Of a stretch of 64,000 bases of DNA, positions 26,122 to 34,583 are shown piece after piece (position 1 is the first letter of the stretch; each line of letters opens with the position of its first letter). Made by a program: the position numbers and the translations under genes. The notes beneath the pieces are model-generated. The model was not told the DNA's origin and made no database searches. It was given only the letters and a program-made list of their open reading frames with translations. The stretch is from Candidatus Kryptonium sp. (GTDB taxonomy: Bacteria; Bacteroidota; Ignavibacteria; Kryptoniales; Kryptoniaceae): contig JANXBN010000001.1 of assembly GCA_025060635.1 (NCBI GenBank), positions 186,001-250,000 of the forward strand. The letters are read 5' to 3'.

Positions 26122-26655
26122 ATGAAGTCCGTGTTAAGTTTAAAACTTGCAGCGGACATCTTGACAACTTTGAGATTTTTTATCGGGCTCTACATAATCA
26201 GATTTTCTAGTTTTGAAGTGAAAGATGGAGTGATATCGGCTTCGCTTTTTTTGTGGGTTGCTTGGGTGACAGATCTTCTTGATGGTTCAATCGCACGACT
26301 TGAACCGAGAAAAATTCAAACTTGGATTGGTAGGCATGATTTAACTGCCGATGTCACCGTTGCATTTGGAAGTTGGTTGTTTTTAACGCTTTCAGGTTTA
26401 ATTAGTCCGTTTATTGGCTTTGGCTATATTTTGTTGAGTGCGTTTTTGTTGTTGTATTTCAAATCTGAACATCTTGCGTGGGGGTTACAAGCACCGCCAT
26501 ATGGTATGATGATTTTAACAGCTTTGAAATATGCACCAGAATATGGCGCGTTGCTTATCGTCTGGATTATAATTGTTGTGATCGTAACTTGGCCAAGGTT
26601 TCCGAAGTACACATTGCCCGAATTTTTAAGAGGAATGAGAGCATTGTTCAAGTGA
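26122..26655 (+). CDS. CDP-alcohol phosphatidyltransferase-family membrane protein
   Basis: 177 residues with about five membrane helices. The CDP-alcohol phosphotransferase signature reads 'DLLDGSIARLEPRKIQTWIGRHDLTAD' (about 54-80). The first D-xx-DG-xx-AR part is perfect. The Gly-to-third-Asp spacing is one residue shorter than the consensus G-x3-D-x3-D, so catalytic competence is slightly uncertain. It would transfer a phosphoalcohol from CDP-diacylglycerol or a similar donor. It follows the UbiA fusion gene closely and may share a membrane-lipid or quinone role. Its end overlaps lutC (opposite strand) by 8 bases. Confidence 0.75.
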   Translation: MKSVLSLKLAADILTTLRFFIGLYIIRFSSFEVKDGVISASLFLWVAWVTDLLDGSIARLEPRKIQTWIGRHDLTADVTVAFGSWLFLTLSGLISPFIGFGYILLSAFLLLYFKSEHLAWGLQAPPYGMMILTALKYAPEYGALLIVWIIIVVIVTWPRFPKYTLPEFLRGMRALFK

Positions 26656-27259
26656 GAATTATGTAAACTTTTTGAGGTCCGTGGACTCCACGAACGAGCA
26701 CCTTTTCAATATCTGCTGTCCGACTCGGTCCAGTGATAAGGAAAATTGAATCAAAATTTCCATCAATTCGTTTAACAAGCTCCTCAAATGTTGAGATTAT
26801 CTGAGTTTTATTTGCGATAACAATATGTATCCTTGGCAGTAAGACGGCGGATTTAAATTTATTTTCTCTGTGAATAAATACTATAGTTCCCGTCTCCGCA
26901 ATTAGAAAGTCGCACCCTGTAATTGAAGCATCAACATCAGCAAGCTGTTTTTCTGAGTGTGGTTGGGTTATTATTTGGCTAACTTGTAAATCTTTGATCT
27001 TCTCATCTATGCTTTTTTCAAAGTTTTCGGCGAAAATTTTTTGGATATTTTCCGATGAAATTATTTCCGAAAGCTTTTTATAGATTTCCTTGGGCTTTGC
27101 TTCTATGAGATTTCCGCCAACCCTTTCAAATTCAAATTTAAATCTTTCCACGCTCTCACTTGAAGCAGGGGTTTGATCTGTTTCAATTTCGGGCAACGGT
27201 GTTTTGTTAATTTGATAAGTTTTTAAAGTTTGTATTATTTGCTTTCTTGCCTCCTCCAT
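26648..27259 (-). CDS. lutC: LutC/YkgG-type LUD-domain protein
   Basis: 203 residues of one LUD domain, with 'ADVDASITGCDFLIAETGTIVFIHRENKFKSAVLLPRIHIVIANKTQII' and the C-terminal 'SIFLITGPSRTADIEKVLVRGVHGPQKVYIIL'. It is the third subunit of the LutABC L-lactate oxidation complex. Its start overlaps the end of lutB by 25 bases. Confidence 0.92.
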   Translation of the reverse strand: MEEARKQIIQTLKTYQINKTPLPEIETDQTPASSESVERFKFEFERVGGNLIEAKPKEIYKKLSEIISSENIQKIFAENFEKSIDEKIKDLQVSQIITQPHSEKQLADVDASITGCDFLIAETGTIVFIHRENKFKSAVLLPRIHIVIANKTQIISTFEELVKRIDGNFDSIFLITGPSRTADIEKVLVRGVHGPQKVYIILT

Positions 27260-28620
27260 ATTTCTCTAAATGATTTTGGTGCTATTTCAGGGAAAGTTCT
27301 CCATTTAGACCAATTTTTTAACTCTGGTTTTATTCCAATTTTGCGAATGTATCTTAAAATCTTCGCTCCAAATTCATAAAGTTTATGATTTTTCATCCCA
27401 ATGAGCCAAAGTTTGAAGATTAATTTCTCAATCCAAGGTGAGAAATCTTGTTCAACTGCTTTGTGTCTAAGCCAAAGCAGAAGGTGATGAATTTCTATCT
27501 TAACTGGACAAATTTCGTGACATTTTCCACATAAAGATGAAGCGAAAGGCAAAATTAAAGCTTCATCAAACGCAAATTGAACAGGAGTTAACACAGAACC
27601 GATTGGACCTGGATATATTGAGCCATAGGCATGACCTCCAACTCTTTGATAAATCGGACAAGCAAGCATGCAGGCGCCACATTTTATGCAGTAAAGTGCT
27701 TGTTTTAATTTTTCCGACCTCAACAAATTAGTTCTGCCATTGTCAACCAAAATGACATAAATTTCTTCAGGGGAATCAGGTTTCTTGTTTCTCGGTGCAT
27801 TTATAATTGAAACATAACTTGTGAACCTTTGGGCGGTTGCACTTCTGCCAAGGATTTTGAAAAAGATCGTCAAATCAACAAGCCGTGGGATCACCTTTTC
27901 AATTCCAGCGATGACAATGTGAACCTTTGGAAGCGTCGTGCTTAAGCCAGCGTTTCCCTCGTTTTCTACTATGACAATTGAGCCGGTTTCAGCAACGAGG
28001 AAATTTGCGCCAGATATACCAAGGTCAGCATTTAAAAATTTTTCTCTTAAAAATCTTCTTGCTATTTTCGTTAGGTTTTCAGGTTCATTTGTAAAATCAA
28101 CACCGAGTTTCTCCGCAAACAATTTCCCAATTTCATCTCTTGATTTATGCATTGCTGGAGCTGTAATATGAGAGGGCATTTCATTCGCAAGTTGAACTAT
28201 GAATTCGCCAAGATCGGTTTCAACGGTTTCAATTCCTTTTTCCTCAAGAAATTCCCTTAATCCAATTTCTTCAGTCACCATTGATTTGGATTTAACACAT
28301 AACTTTGCGTTGATCCTTCTTGCTATATCAATTACATAACTTCTTGCCTCAGCTGCATCTTTAGCCCATAGAATTTTTATTCCATTTTCAGTTGCTTTTT
28401 TCTCAAAGTTTTCAAGATAATATGCAAGATTCTCAATTGTGTGTTTTCTTATGTTGTGCGCTTTTTCTCGCAGTTCCTCCCAATTCGTAAGTTCCGATAC
28501 GACCTCAATTCTCTTTGAAAGCGTATGAGTGATCGCGCGATTTAAATTTTTCCTTAAAGTTTGATTGGTAAGAGCCCACAACACATTTTCCTTGAATTTT
28601 GTCAAATCATGGTTCCGCAT
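27235..28620 (-). CDS. lutB: LutB iron-sulfur lactate utilisation protein
   Basis: 461 residues. The N-terminal LUD domain (about 60-290, 'FLVAETGSIVIVENEGNAGLSTTLPKVHIVIAGIEKVIP') is followed by two [4Fe-4S] ferredoxin-type motifs, 'CIKCGACMLACPIYQ' and 'CGKCHEICPVKI'. A C-terminal DUF3390 region comes last. It carries electrons in lactate oxidation to pyruvate. It lies between lutA and lutC on one strand. Confidence 0.94.
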   Translation of the reverse strand: MRNHDLTKFKENVLWALTNQTLRKNLNRAITHTLSKRIEVVSELTNWEELREKAHNIRKHTIENLAYYLENFEKKATENGIKILWAKDAAEARSYVIDIARRINAKLCVKSKSMVTEEIGLREFLEEKGIETVETDLGEFIVQLANEMPSHITAPAMHKSRDEIGKLFAEKLGVDFTNEPENLTKIARRFLREKFLNADLGISGANFLVAETGSIVIVENEGNAGLSTTLPKVHIVIAGIEKVIPRLVDLTIFFKILGRSATAQRFTSYVSIINAPRNKKPDSPEEIYVILVDNGRTNLLRSEKLKQALYCIKCGACMLACPIYQRVGGHAYGSIYPGPIGSVLTPVQFAFDEALILPFASSLCGKCHEICPVKIEIHHLLLWLRHKAVEQDFSPWIEKLIFKLWLIGMKNHKLYEFGAKILRYIRKIGIKPELKNWSKWRTFPEIAPKSFREIWRRQESK

Positions 28621-28630
28621 ATGATTTAAG

Positions 28631-29335
28631 CTAAAAGTTTGCTAAAATTTGTGCTATGTGAATTGTTTTAATGTTAATTTTATTTTTCCTTGCGTAGCCG
28701 TCAATGTGCATTAGGCAACTTTGATCTGTTGATGTTATAAATTCAGCTCCGGAGTTCAAAGCATAATTTAGTTTATACTTTGCCATATCAATTGATATCT
28801 CTGGGAACTTGATTGAAAAAGTGCCACCGAAACCGCAACAATCTTCAGAATTTTCCATCTCAATTAATTTTAATTTTTTAACATTCCTTAAAAGAATTCT
28901 TGGCTCTTCTTTGATCCCGAGTTCCCTCAGCGCATGGCATGAGTCGTGGTATGTAACTTTATGATCAAATTCAGCACCAGTTGAGTCAATTTTCATAATT
29001 TTTACGAGAAACTCGGTCAATTCAAAAGTTTTTTGCGCAATGTTTTTAAGTTCATCTTCGTTTAAAAGCTCTGGATAAAAAATCTTAATCATACTCGTGC
29101 ATGATCCGGATGGGGAAACGATATAGTCAAAGTTTGAAAAAATTTTGACAAATTTTATGGCAAGCGACTTTGCTTCCTTCCAATATCCTGTGTTGAAAGC
29201 CGGTTGCCCACAGCAGGTTTGTTCAAGTGGATAATCAAATTTTATTCCAAATTTTTTCAAAATTTTTACAGTTGCAACTCCAACTTCGGGGTAGAATTGG
29301 TCAATATAACACGGGATAAAAAGTGCAACCTTCAT
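28631..29335 (-). CDS. lutA: LutA cysteine-rich (CCG-domain) lactate utilisation protein
   Basis: 234 residues with two CCG domains: 'CCGQPAFNTGYW' in the first and 'CCGFGGTFSIKFPEIS' in the second. 'YHDSCHALRELG' lies between them. These cysteines bind iron-sulfur clusters in this family, which includes GlpC and HdrB. It is the first gene of lutABC; the promoter must lie in 29336-29500, where I see no convincing minus-strand boxes. Confidence 0.93.
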   Translation of the reverse strand: MKVALFIPCYIDQFYPEVGVATVKILKKFGIKFDYPLEQTCCGQPAFNTGYWKEAKSLAIKFVKIFSNFDYIVSPSGSCTSMIKIFYPELLNEDELKNIAQKTFELTEFLVKIMKIDSTGAEFDHKVTYHDSCHALRELGIKEEPRILLRNVKKLKLIEMENSEDCCGFGGTFSIKFPEISIDMAKYKLNYALNSGAEFITSTDQSCLMHIDGYARKNKINIKTIHIAQILANF

Positions 29336-29504
29336 TGAGAAAATCTATTTTCTTTTTCGCCTAAAAATAATAACATCGGAACTGATAAACAAGTTGATCG
29401 GGTTTCTGACAACTTTTCCAAAGCGCTGGGAGATTGATGTTTTAAACTTATTGCAAAACCGAGGTTTTTAAGCAAGATTCAATCCTCCGATGTCAAATTG
29501 TCAC

Positions 29505-29533
29505 TTGACAAAGACCGAAAATTTTGTTATATT
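29505..29533 (+). promoter_or_regulatory. Consensus sigma70-type promoter of the sulfur/redox locus
   Basis: TTGACA (29505-29510), exactly 17 bases, then TATATT (29528-29533). It is 35 bases before the ATG of the first arsR gene. It is the best promoter match seen in the window. Confidence 0.75.
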
Positions 29534-29549
29534 TATATTGCAATATAAA
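29532..29549. promoter_or_regulatory. 18-bp perfect palindrome overlapping the -10 box (putative ArsR operator)
   Basis: tttatattgcaatataaa is self-complementary over all 18 bases. It begins inside the -10 hexamer and covers the expected transcription start. AT-rich inverted repeats of this size at such a position are typical ArsR-family operators. Repressor binding here would block RNA polymerase. Confidence 0.65.
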
Positions 29550-29568
29550 GATATTTGAATGTATTTAT

Positions 29569-29868
29569 ATGAATCTGAAAAAGATAAAAGATGCTGATTT
29601 CACAGAGGAAGCCGAGATATTAAAAATTCTCGGGCATCCGACGAGGTTGAAAATCGTATGTGGACTGATTGAGCAAGGGTTGTGTGTGAGTGATATTGGC
29701 GATTGCCTCGGAGAGCCACAGCCGAAGATCTCTCAACATCTTGCTTTACTTAGAGCGAAGGGAATTGTTAAAGCGGAGAGAGAGGGAGTAAACATAAGAT
29801 ACAAGGTTGTGCATCCTCTCGTGCTGAAAATCGCTAAAATCTTGGAGCGGGAAAAATTAAATGATTAA
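29569..29868 (+). CDS. ArsR/SmtB-family regulator with three cysteines
   Basis: 99 residues from ATG 29569. An in-frame TTG at 29524 lies upstream of the palindrome, within the promoter, and is rejected. Winged helix-turn-helix: 'ILGHPTRLKIVCGLIEQGLCVSDIGDCLGEPQPKISQHLALLRAKGIV' with recognition helix 'QPKISQHLALLR'. Cys31, Cys39 and Cys46 cluster around helices alpha2-alpha3. Cys31 is placed like the first sensing Cys of the persulfide sensors SqrR/BigR, but no C-terminal Cys partner exists. The arsenic-type CVC motif is absent. It probably represses its own operon and responds to a thiol-reactive sulfur or metal(loid) signal. Confidence 0.88.
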   Translation: MNLKKIKDADFTEEAEILKILGHPTRLKIVCGLIEQGLCVSDIGDCLGEPQPKISQHLALLRAKGIVKAEREGVNIRYKVVHPLVLKIAKILEREKLND

Positions 29869-29873
29869 AAGCA

Positions 29874-30161
29874 ATGTCCGTTCAAAAAGTAAATGAATTC
29901 TCTAAAGTTGCTGAAATGTTGAGAGTTATTGGACATCCAGTCCGACTGAAAATAATTAGTGAGTTAATTGAATCGGAGAAAACTGTGTCTGAATTGTGGC
30001 ATTTGATTGGTCAGTCCCAATCTTTAGTTTCTCAGCACTTGGCTGTTTTAAGGCACAGCGGGATAATAAAAAGTGTTCGCAGAGGGAACACCGTCTACTA
30101 TTCAGTGATAAATCCAACCGTCATTAAAATTTTAAAACTAATTCAAAAACAAACTAACTAA
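29874..30161 (+). CDS. Second ArsR-family regulator, cysteine-free
   Basis: 95 residues starting 6 bases after the first arsR. Winged helix-turn-helix with 'VIGHPVRLKIISELIESEKTVSELWHLIGQSQSLVSQHLAVLRHSGII' and wing 'VRRGNTVYYSVI'. It contains no cysteine at all, so it cannot sense through thiols. It may form a heterodimer with the first regulator or act constitutively. Tandem origin is likely, but the two sequences have diverged strongly. Confidence 0.88.
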   Translation: MSVQKVNEFSKVAEMLRVIGHPVRLKIISELIESEKTVSELWHLIGQSQSLVSQHLAVLRHSGIIKSVRRGNTVYYSVINPTVIKILKLIQKQTN

Positions 30162-30174
30162 GGAGGAACAAGTT

Positions 30175-30849
30175 ATGTTTCTTGATGCAGACGATAGGGA
30201 AGAATTAAAAAGAAGATTTGAGGAAAATTTAGTTAACAAAGTTCGTTTGATCCATTTCACACGGGAACTTGATTGCCAGTATTGCAGGGAAACGAAACAA
30301 TTACTAACTGAACTTGCCGAGCTTTCGGATAAAATTCAACTTGAGATTTATAACTTCTATACCGATACAGACAAAGTTGAACAATTCAAAATAGATAAAG
30401 TTCCTGCGACAGTTATCGCAAGCGAGGACAAGGATTATGGAATTAGATATTTCGGAATCCCATCTGGTTATGAATTTGCTTCGCTTTTATCAGATATTGA
30501 AATGGTATCAAGAGGGGTTTCAGGTTTAAGTCAGAGAAGCATTGAAAAGATAAAAGAGATTGATGTTCCAGTTCATATTCAGGTCTTCGTGACGCCTACT
30601 TGTCCATATTGCCCAAGCGCTGTTCATCTTGCGCACCAACTTGCCATGGAAAATGATCTTATTACTGCAGATATGATTGAAGCAATAGAATTCCCAGATC
30701 TTGCTGAAAAATATATGGTTATGGGAGTTCCGAAGGTAGTTATGAATGATATCTATTATTTTGAAGGGGCTTTGCCAGAGAGGCATTATGTTGACAAGGT
30801 TCTTGAAGCGGCAAGAAAAACGAAAGAATCTATAAAACAACAAAATTAA
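30175..30849 (+). CDS. Protein disulfide oxidoreductase with two thioredoxin folds (PDO-like)
   Basis: 224 residues in two thioredoxin/glutaredoxin-like halves. The first active site is Cys34-Gln-Tyr-Cys37, the second Cys143-Pro-Tyr-Cys146 ('TPTCPYCPSAVHLAHQLA'). Cis-Pro loops 'KVPATVI' and 'GVPKVVM' follow. This is the PDO architecture of thermophilic archaea and bacteria, which forms or reduces cytoplasmic disulfides. A strong AAGGAGG precedes the start. It should draw electrons from a flavoprotein such as the one encoded next. Confidence 0.92.
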   Translation: MFLDADDREELKRRFEENLVNKVRLIHFTRELDCQYCRETKQLLTELAELSDKIQLEIYNFYTDTDKVEQFKIDKVPATVIASEDKDYGIRYFGIPSGYEFASLLSDIEMVSRGVSGLSQRSIEKIKEIDVPVHIQVFVTPTCPYCPSAVHLAHQLAMENDLITADMIEAIEFPDLAEKYMVMGVPKVVMNDIYYFEGALPERHYVDKVLEAARKTKESIKQQN

Positions 30850-30858
30850 GCACTTAAA

Positions 30859-32220
30859 ATGAAAGAGCGACTTGTTGTAATCGGTGGTGTTGCTGCAGGT
30901 ATGAGTGCAGCAAGCAGGGCGAGGAGATTAAGACCTGATGTTGAGATAACTGTTTTTGAAAAGAGCGGTTTTGTTTCCTATGGCTCTTGTGGTTTGCCAT
31001 ATTTTGTTTCAGATGTAATTAAATCGCATGAAAACTTAGTTGTATATGACGCAAAGTTTTTCAAGGAGAAAAGAAACATTAATGTTTTTCTCCATCATGA
31101 AGTTTTGAAGATCTTTCCAGCTAAAAGAACGATTCTCGTAAGAAATCTTGAAAACGGACAAGAATTTGAAGTTGGTTATGATAAACTTGTGATCGCAACG
31201 GGAGCTCGGGCAGTTAAACCAAACATAAGTGGAGTTGAATTAAAGGGTATTTTCACAATTAGATTTCTTGAGGATGGAATTGCGATAAAAAACTTTATAA
31301 AAGAAAATTCGCCGAAAAAAGCTTTAATCGTTGGAGCTGGTTATATCGGAATGGAAATGGCTGAAGCACTTGGCTCGCTTGGAATGGATGTCACAATTGT
31401 TGAACAGATGCCGAATATACTTGGGAATATGGATGATGAGATAAATGAAATCGTTGAACAAGAACTTATGAAGAATGGTGTGAAGCTTTTAAAATCTGTT
31501 TCTGTGAAAGAGTTTGTTGGAGAAAACGGATATGTTAAAAACGCTGTTTTGAGCGATGGTCAAATTGTTGGATCTGATCTTGTCGTAATCGGTGCTGGAA
31601 TAAGACCAAATTCTGAAATAGCCAAGGAAGCTGGGATAGAGCTTGGAAGAACCGGAGCAATTGCAGTGAATCAAAGAATGGAAACGAACATACCTGGAAT
31701 TTATTCAGCTGGTGATTGTGCTGAAGCATTTCATCTTGTTTTAAATCGCCCAGTTTATATACCGCTTGGAACAACGGCAAATAAACAAGGTAAAGTCGCA
31801 GGTGAAAACGCAGTTGGTGGAAACGCAATTTTCAAAGGTATTGTAGGGACTGCTGTTTTTAAGGTTTTTGATCTTGAGGTAGCAAGAACTGGATTATCTG
31901 AAAAACAAGCAAAAGCTGAGGGATTTGATTATGTTTCAACTGTAATTGAGCATGGTTCAAGGGCACACTATTATCCAGGTGGTAGCAAGATAAGGGTTAA
32001 GCTAATTGCAGATAGGAAAACTGGACATTTGCTTGGTGCTGAAATGGTTGGAAGAGATGGGGTCGCTAAAAGAATAGATGTCCTCGCAACTGCTCTTCAT
32101 GCAAAGCTTACTATTGAGGAAATTGGCTATCTTGACTTAAGCTATGCACCGCCATTTGCTCCGGTATGGGATCCGATTTTGATCGCCGCAAATGACCTTG
32201 AAAAGAAAATAAAAAGTTAA
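30859..32220 (+). CDS. CoA-disulfide reductase-like FAD/NAD(P)H oxidoreductase
   Basis: 453 residues. FAD motif 'VVIGGVAAGMSAASRARR', single redox Cys44 in 'SYGSCGLPYFVSD', NAD(P) motif 'LIVGAGYIGMEMAEALG', FAD-binding 'GIYSAGDCAE', and a C-terminal dimerisation domain. This is the CoA-disulfide reductase / NADH oxidase / NAD(P)H:sulfur oxidoreductase group using one Cys with CoA. It lacks the C-terminal rhodanese found in CoADR-RHD proteins, though a separate rhodanese lies downstream in the locus. Likely roles are polysulfide or persulfide reduction, or thiol recycling. Confidence 0.9.
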   Translation: MKERLVVIGGVAAGMSAASRARRLRPDVEITVFEKSGFVSYGSCGLPYFVSDVIKSHENLVVYDAKFFKEKRNINVFLHHEVLKIFPAKRTILVRNLENGQEFEVGYDKLVIATGARAVKPNISGVELKGIFTIRFLEDGIAIKNFIKENSPKKALIVGAGYIGMEMAEALGSLGMDVTIVEQMPNILGNMDDEINEIVEQELMKNGVKLLKSVSVKEFVGENGYVKNAVLSDGQIVGSDLVVIGAGIRPNSEIAKEAGIELGRTGAIAVNQRMETNIPGIYSAGDCAEAFHLVLNRPVYIPLGTTANKQGKVAGENAVGGNAIFKGIVGTAVFKVFDLEVARTGLSEKQAKAEGFDYVSTVIEHGSRAHYYPGGSKIRVKLIADRKTGHLLGAEMVGRDGVAKRIDVLATALHAKLTIEEIGYLDLSYAPPFAPVWDPILIAANDLEKKIKS

Positions 32221-32226
32221 AAGGAT

Positions 32227-32475
32227 ATGGAGCAGAAACAACCTAAGGTTATCATTTTCACGACACCAACTTGTCCTTGGTGCAGAGCAGCAAAACAGTA
32301 TTTTATGCAGAAAAAGATAAAATTTACAGAAGTTGATGTCACCAAAGATCAACGAGCTGCAAGAGACTTAATTCGCCTTACCGGTCAAACTGGTGTCCCG
32401 GTTATTTTGATAAATAATCGTCCTGTCGTTGGATTTGATCGAGCTAAAATTGATCAATTGCTTGGTTTGAAATAA
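32227..32475 (+). CDS. Glutaredoxin-family protein (NrdH/YruB-like)
   Basis: 82 residues. Active site Cys16-Pro-Trp-Cys19 in 'TPTCPWCRAAKQYF', cis-Pro in 'TGVPVILINNRPVVGFD'. It is a small cytoplasmic dithiol carrier. It begins 6 bases after the flavoprotein stop, so the pair may form a reductase-carrier system. Confidence 0.92.
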   Translation: MEQKQPKVIIFTTPTCPWCRAAKQYFMQKKIKFTEVDVTKDQRAARDLIRLTGQTGVPVILINNRPVVGFDRAKIDQLLGLK

Positions 32476-32504
32476 ATAAAAACAAAATTTCTTAGGAGTG
32501 AAAA

Positions 32505-32780
32505 ATGAGAATCAAACCGCTTGATGATAGGGTCCTTGTTGAACCGCTTGAAGAGGTAGAATCAAAAACCAAATCTGGAATCATCATTCCAGATACTGCA
32601 AAAGAAAAGCCGAGAATCGGGATTGTGGTTGCCGTTGGAACTGATGAGGATTTACGATCAAAGGTGAAAGAAGGTGATAAAATTTTATTCGCAAAGTATG
32701 GCGGTGAAGAGATTGAAATGGATGGTAAAGAATACAGAATAATCTCAAGGAGCGACATTTTAGCGGTGATTGAAGATTAA
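32505..32780 (+). CDS. groES: GroES co-chaperonin, without groEL nearby
   Basis: 91 residues. Full GroES fold: 'IKPLDDRVLVEPLEE', mobile loop 'TKSGIIIPDTA' and C-terminal 'YRIISRSDILAVIE'. It caps the GroEL ring. groEL is absent here, which is unusual because the two are normally an operon. A GGAGTG site precedes the ATG and an intrinsic terminator follows. It may be a second groES copy devoted to stress from reactive sulfur. Confidence 0.95.
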   Translation: MRIKPLDDRVLVEPLEEVESKTKSGIIIPDTAKEKPRIGIVVAVGTDEDLRSKVKEGDKILFAKYGGEEIEMDGKEYRIISRSDILAVIED

Positions 32781-32790
32781 ACTCTTTTTG

Positions 32791-32824
32791 ATCCCGGGGC
32801 ACTTTGCCCTTGGGATTTTTCATT
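32791..32824 (+). terminator. Intrinsic terminator after groES
   Basis: Interrupted stem: atccc with gggat outside and gggc with gccc inside, then TTTTT. It ends the first transcription unit of the sulfur/redox locus, about 11 bases after the groES stop. Confidence 0.7.
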
Positions 32825-32863
32825 AAATCTGAATCTTTTTTGAAAAGAGAGATTTTAGAGATC

Positions 32864-33229
32864 ATGAAAATAGCGATTCCAACAGATGATGGCGAACATA
32901 TTTCTGATGCATTTGGACACGCACATTATTTTTTGATAACTGATGAAACAGAAAAAGAAATAGAATTGCGACATAATCCTAAAGCTCACGAAGGACATCA
33001 TCACAGACATTCGCATAACACCAAGGAAAAACAAGCAAGGATCAATGCTATATCTGAATCTTTAAAAGATGTTGAGGTGATAATAACTTCCCATATAGGT
33101 AAGCCGATGATGGAGAAGATGCTTGCTGATGGAAAAGTTATTTACATTTCGCCGAAAGGACTAAAAATTTCACAGGTTCTGAATTTATATCTCAACGGAA
33201 GTTTGAAAAGAATTTCAACTTTAACTTAA
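32864..33229 (+). CDS. NifX/NifB-type dinitrogenase iron-molybdenum cofactor family protein
   Basis: 121 residues from ATG 32864; an in-frame ATG at 32804 lies in the terminator and is rejected. 'MKIAIPTDDGEHISDAFGHAHYFLI' and 'VEVIITSHIGKPMMEKMLADGKVIY' mark the NifX/NafY/MTH1175 fold. A His-rich insertion (HEGHHHRHSH) lies near residue 45 and could bind metal. No nif gene is near, so a nitrogenase role is unlikely. Such proteins occur beside sulfur and metal redox genes. Confidence 0.85.
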   Translation: MKIAIPTDDGEHISDAFGHAHYFLITDETEKEIELRHNPKAHEGHHHRHSHNTKEKQARINAISESLKDVEVIITSHIGKPMMEKMLADGKVIYISPKGLKISQVLNLYLNGSLKRISTLT

Positions 33230-33256
33230 ACACAACAATAAAAGAGGATCGCAACT

Positions 33257-34459
33257 GTGACGAAAATACTTATACTTGGTGGTTCTTTCGCAGGATTAAC
33301 GGCAGCGTTTGATTTGAAGCGAAAGCTCAAAGATCAAGCTCAAATAACCGTAATTTCAAAGTCAAAAGATTTCGTCTTCATACCTTCTTTAATTTGGTTG
33401 CCTTTTGGTTGGAGAAAACCTGATGATATTTCGTTTGAAATTAAACCCGTGCTTGAAAAGAAAGGAATTAATTTTGTCCACGCTGAAGCGACAAAAATAA
33501 TTCCAGAGAAAAATCAAGTTGAAACAACTGCTGGAACATATGATTATGATTTTCTCTTGATAGCAACTGGACCCGATCTTAAATTTGAAGAAGTTGAAGG
33601 ACTTGGACCACATGGTGGACATACGACATCAGTTTGTACGATTGATCACGCACTTCATGCTGGAAAGAAATGGGAAGAGTTAGTTAAAGAACCTGGTCCA
33701 ATTGTGATTGGAGCAACACAGAAGGCAAGTTGCTTTGGTGCTGCGTATGAATATGTTTTCAATATTGAATATGCAGCGAGAAAAGCTGGCATAAGAGATA
33801 AAGTAGATATTACATTCGTTACCGCTGAACCATTTCTTGCAAACTTTGGAATTGGTGGAGTCGGTAGCTCGCAGAAGATGACCGAATTCTTTTTCAAGAA
33901 GCTTAAAATTCGTGGAATTACAAATGTCGCAATTGAAAAGATAACTGAGGACAAAATATATCTCTCAAATGGTGAGGTATTACCGTATAAATACGCAATG
34001 ATAATCCCGCCGTTCCTTGGTGTGAAAGCGATCCGTGATTCAGGAATTGGAAATGAATCTGGATTTATACCTGTTGACGATACATATAAACATGTGGACT
34101 ATGATAACATCTATGCAGCTGGTGTAGCGGTTGCAGTTAAATATCCAGAGCCAACCCCAATCCCGATCGGAGTTCCAAAAACTGGTTATATGTCTGAAGT
34201 TATGGCACGAGTTGCAGTTGATAACATTGTTTCGCGGGTTCTTGGTACTGGTCATATGAGGAAACTTCCATTTGCCGATATAGCACCGCTTTGTGTAATG
34301 GACGCAGGAAATATGGGTGTTCTTTTCGTTGCAAGTAGGGTTTTTAAGCCAAGGAAATATCATATTCTTTTCCCAGGTCCATGGTCGCATTGGATTAAGG
34401 TATGGTTTGAGAAATATTATCTTTGGAAGATGAAAAATGGATATTCCCAATTGCCATAA
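33257..34459 (+). CDS. sqr: Sulfide:quinone oxidoreductase
   Basis: 400 residues, GTG start. FAD motif 'ILGGSFAGLTAAFDL'. Three cysteines, Cys127 ('TSVCTIDHA'), Cys159 ('KASCFGAAYE') and Cys346 ('APLCVMDAG'), match the spacing of the redox and polysulfide-binding cysteines of SQR. A C-terminal amphipathic segment rich in Trp and Tyr (HWIKVWFEKYYLWKM) would anchor it to the membrane for quinone access. It oxidises sulfide to polysulfide or a persulfide while reducing (mena)quinone. The closest alternative, flavocytochrome c dehydrogenase, lacks this full Cys triad with a membrane tail. Confidence 0.9.
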   Translation: MTKILILGGSFAGLTAAFDLKRKLKDQAQITVISKSKDFVFIPSLIWLPFGWRKPDDISFEIKPVLEKKGINFVHAEATKIIPEKNQVETTAGTYDYDFLLIATGPDLKFEEVEGLGPHGGHTTSVCTIDHALHAGKKWEELVKEPGPIVIGATQKASCFGAAYEYVFNIEYAARKAGIRDKVDITFVTAEPFLANFGIGGVGSSQKMTEFFFKKLKIRGITNVAIEKITEDKIYLSNGEVLPYKYAMIIPPFLGVKAIRDSGIGNESGFIPVDDTYKHVDYDNIYAAGVAVAVKYPEPTPIPIGVPKTGYMSEVMARVAVDNIVSRVLGTGHMRKLPFADIAPLCVMDAGNMGVLFVASRVFKPRKYHILFPGPWSHWIKVWFEKYYLWKMKNGYSQLP

Positions 34460-34583
34460 AGCCCATTGAATTTCAAGAAAAATTTATGTATCTTTGATAG
34501 CGTTGTTTTCGTGAAACATTTGCAAATTTTGCATTGTTTTTAAAATTGAATGGTTTTGTAAAACTTAAAGATGGAGGTAAGAA

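Noticed and set aside
34504-34518. Third parS-like sequence (TGTTTTCGTGAAACA)
   Set aside because: It has a perfect right half but one base is missing and the left half is altered, so the palindrome is lost; probably chance.
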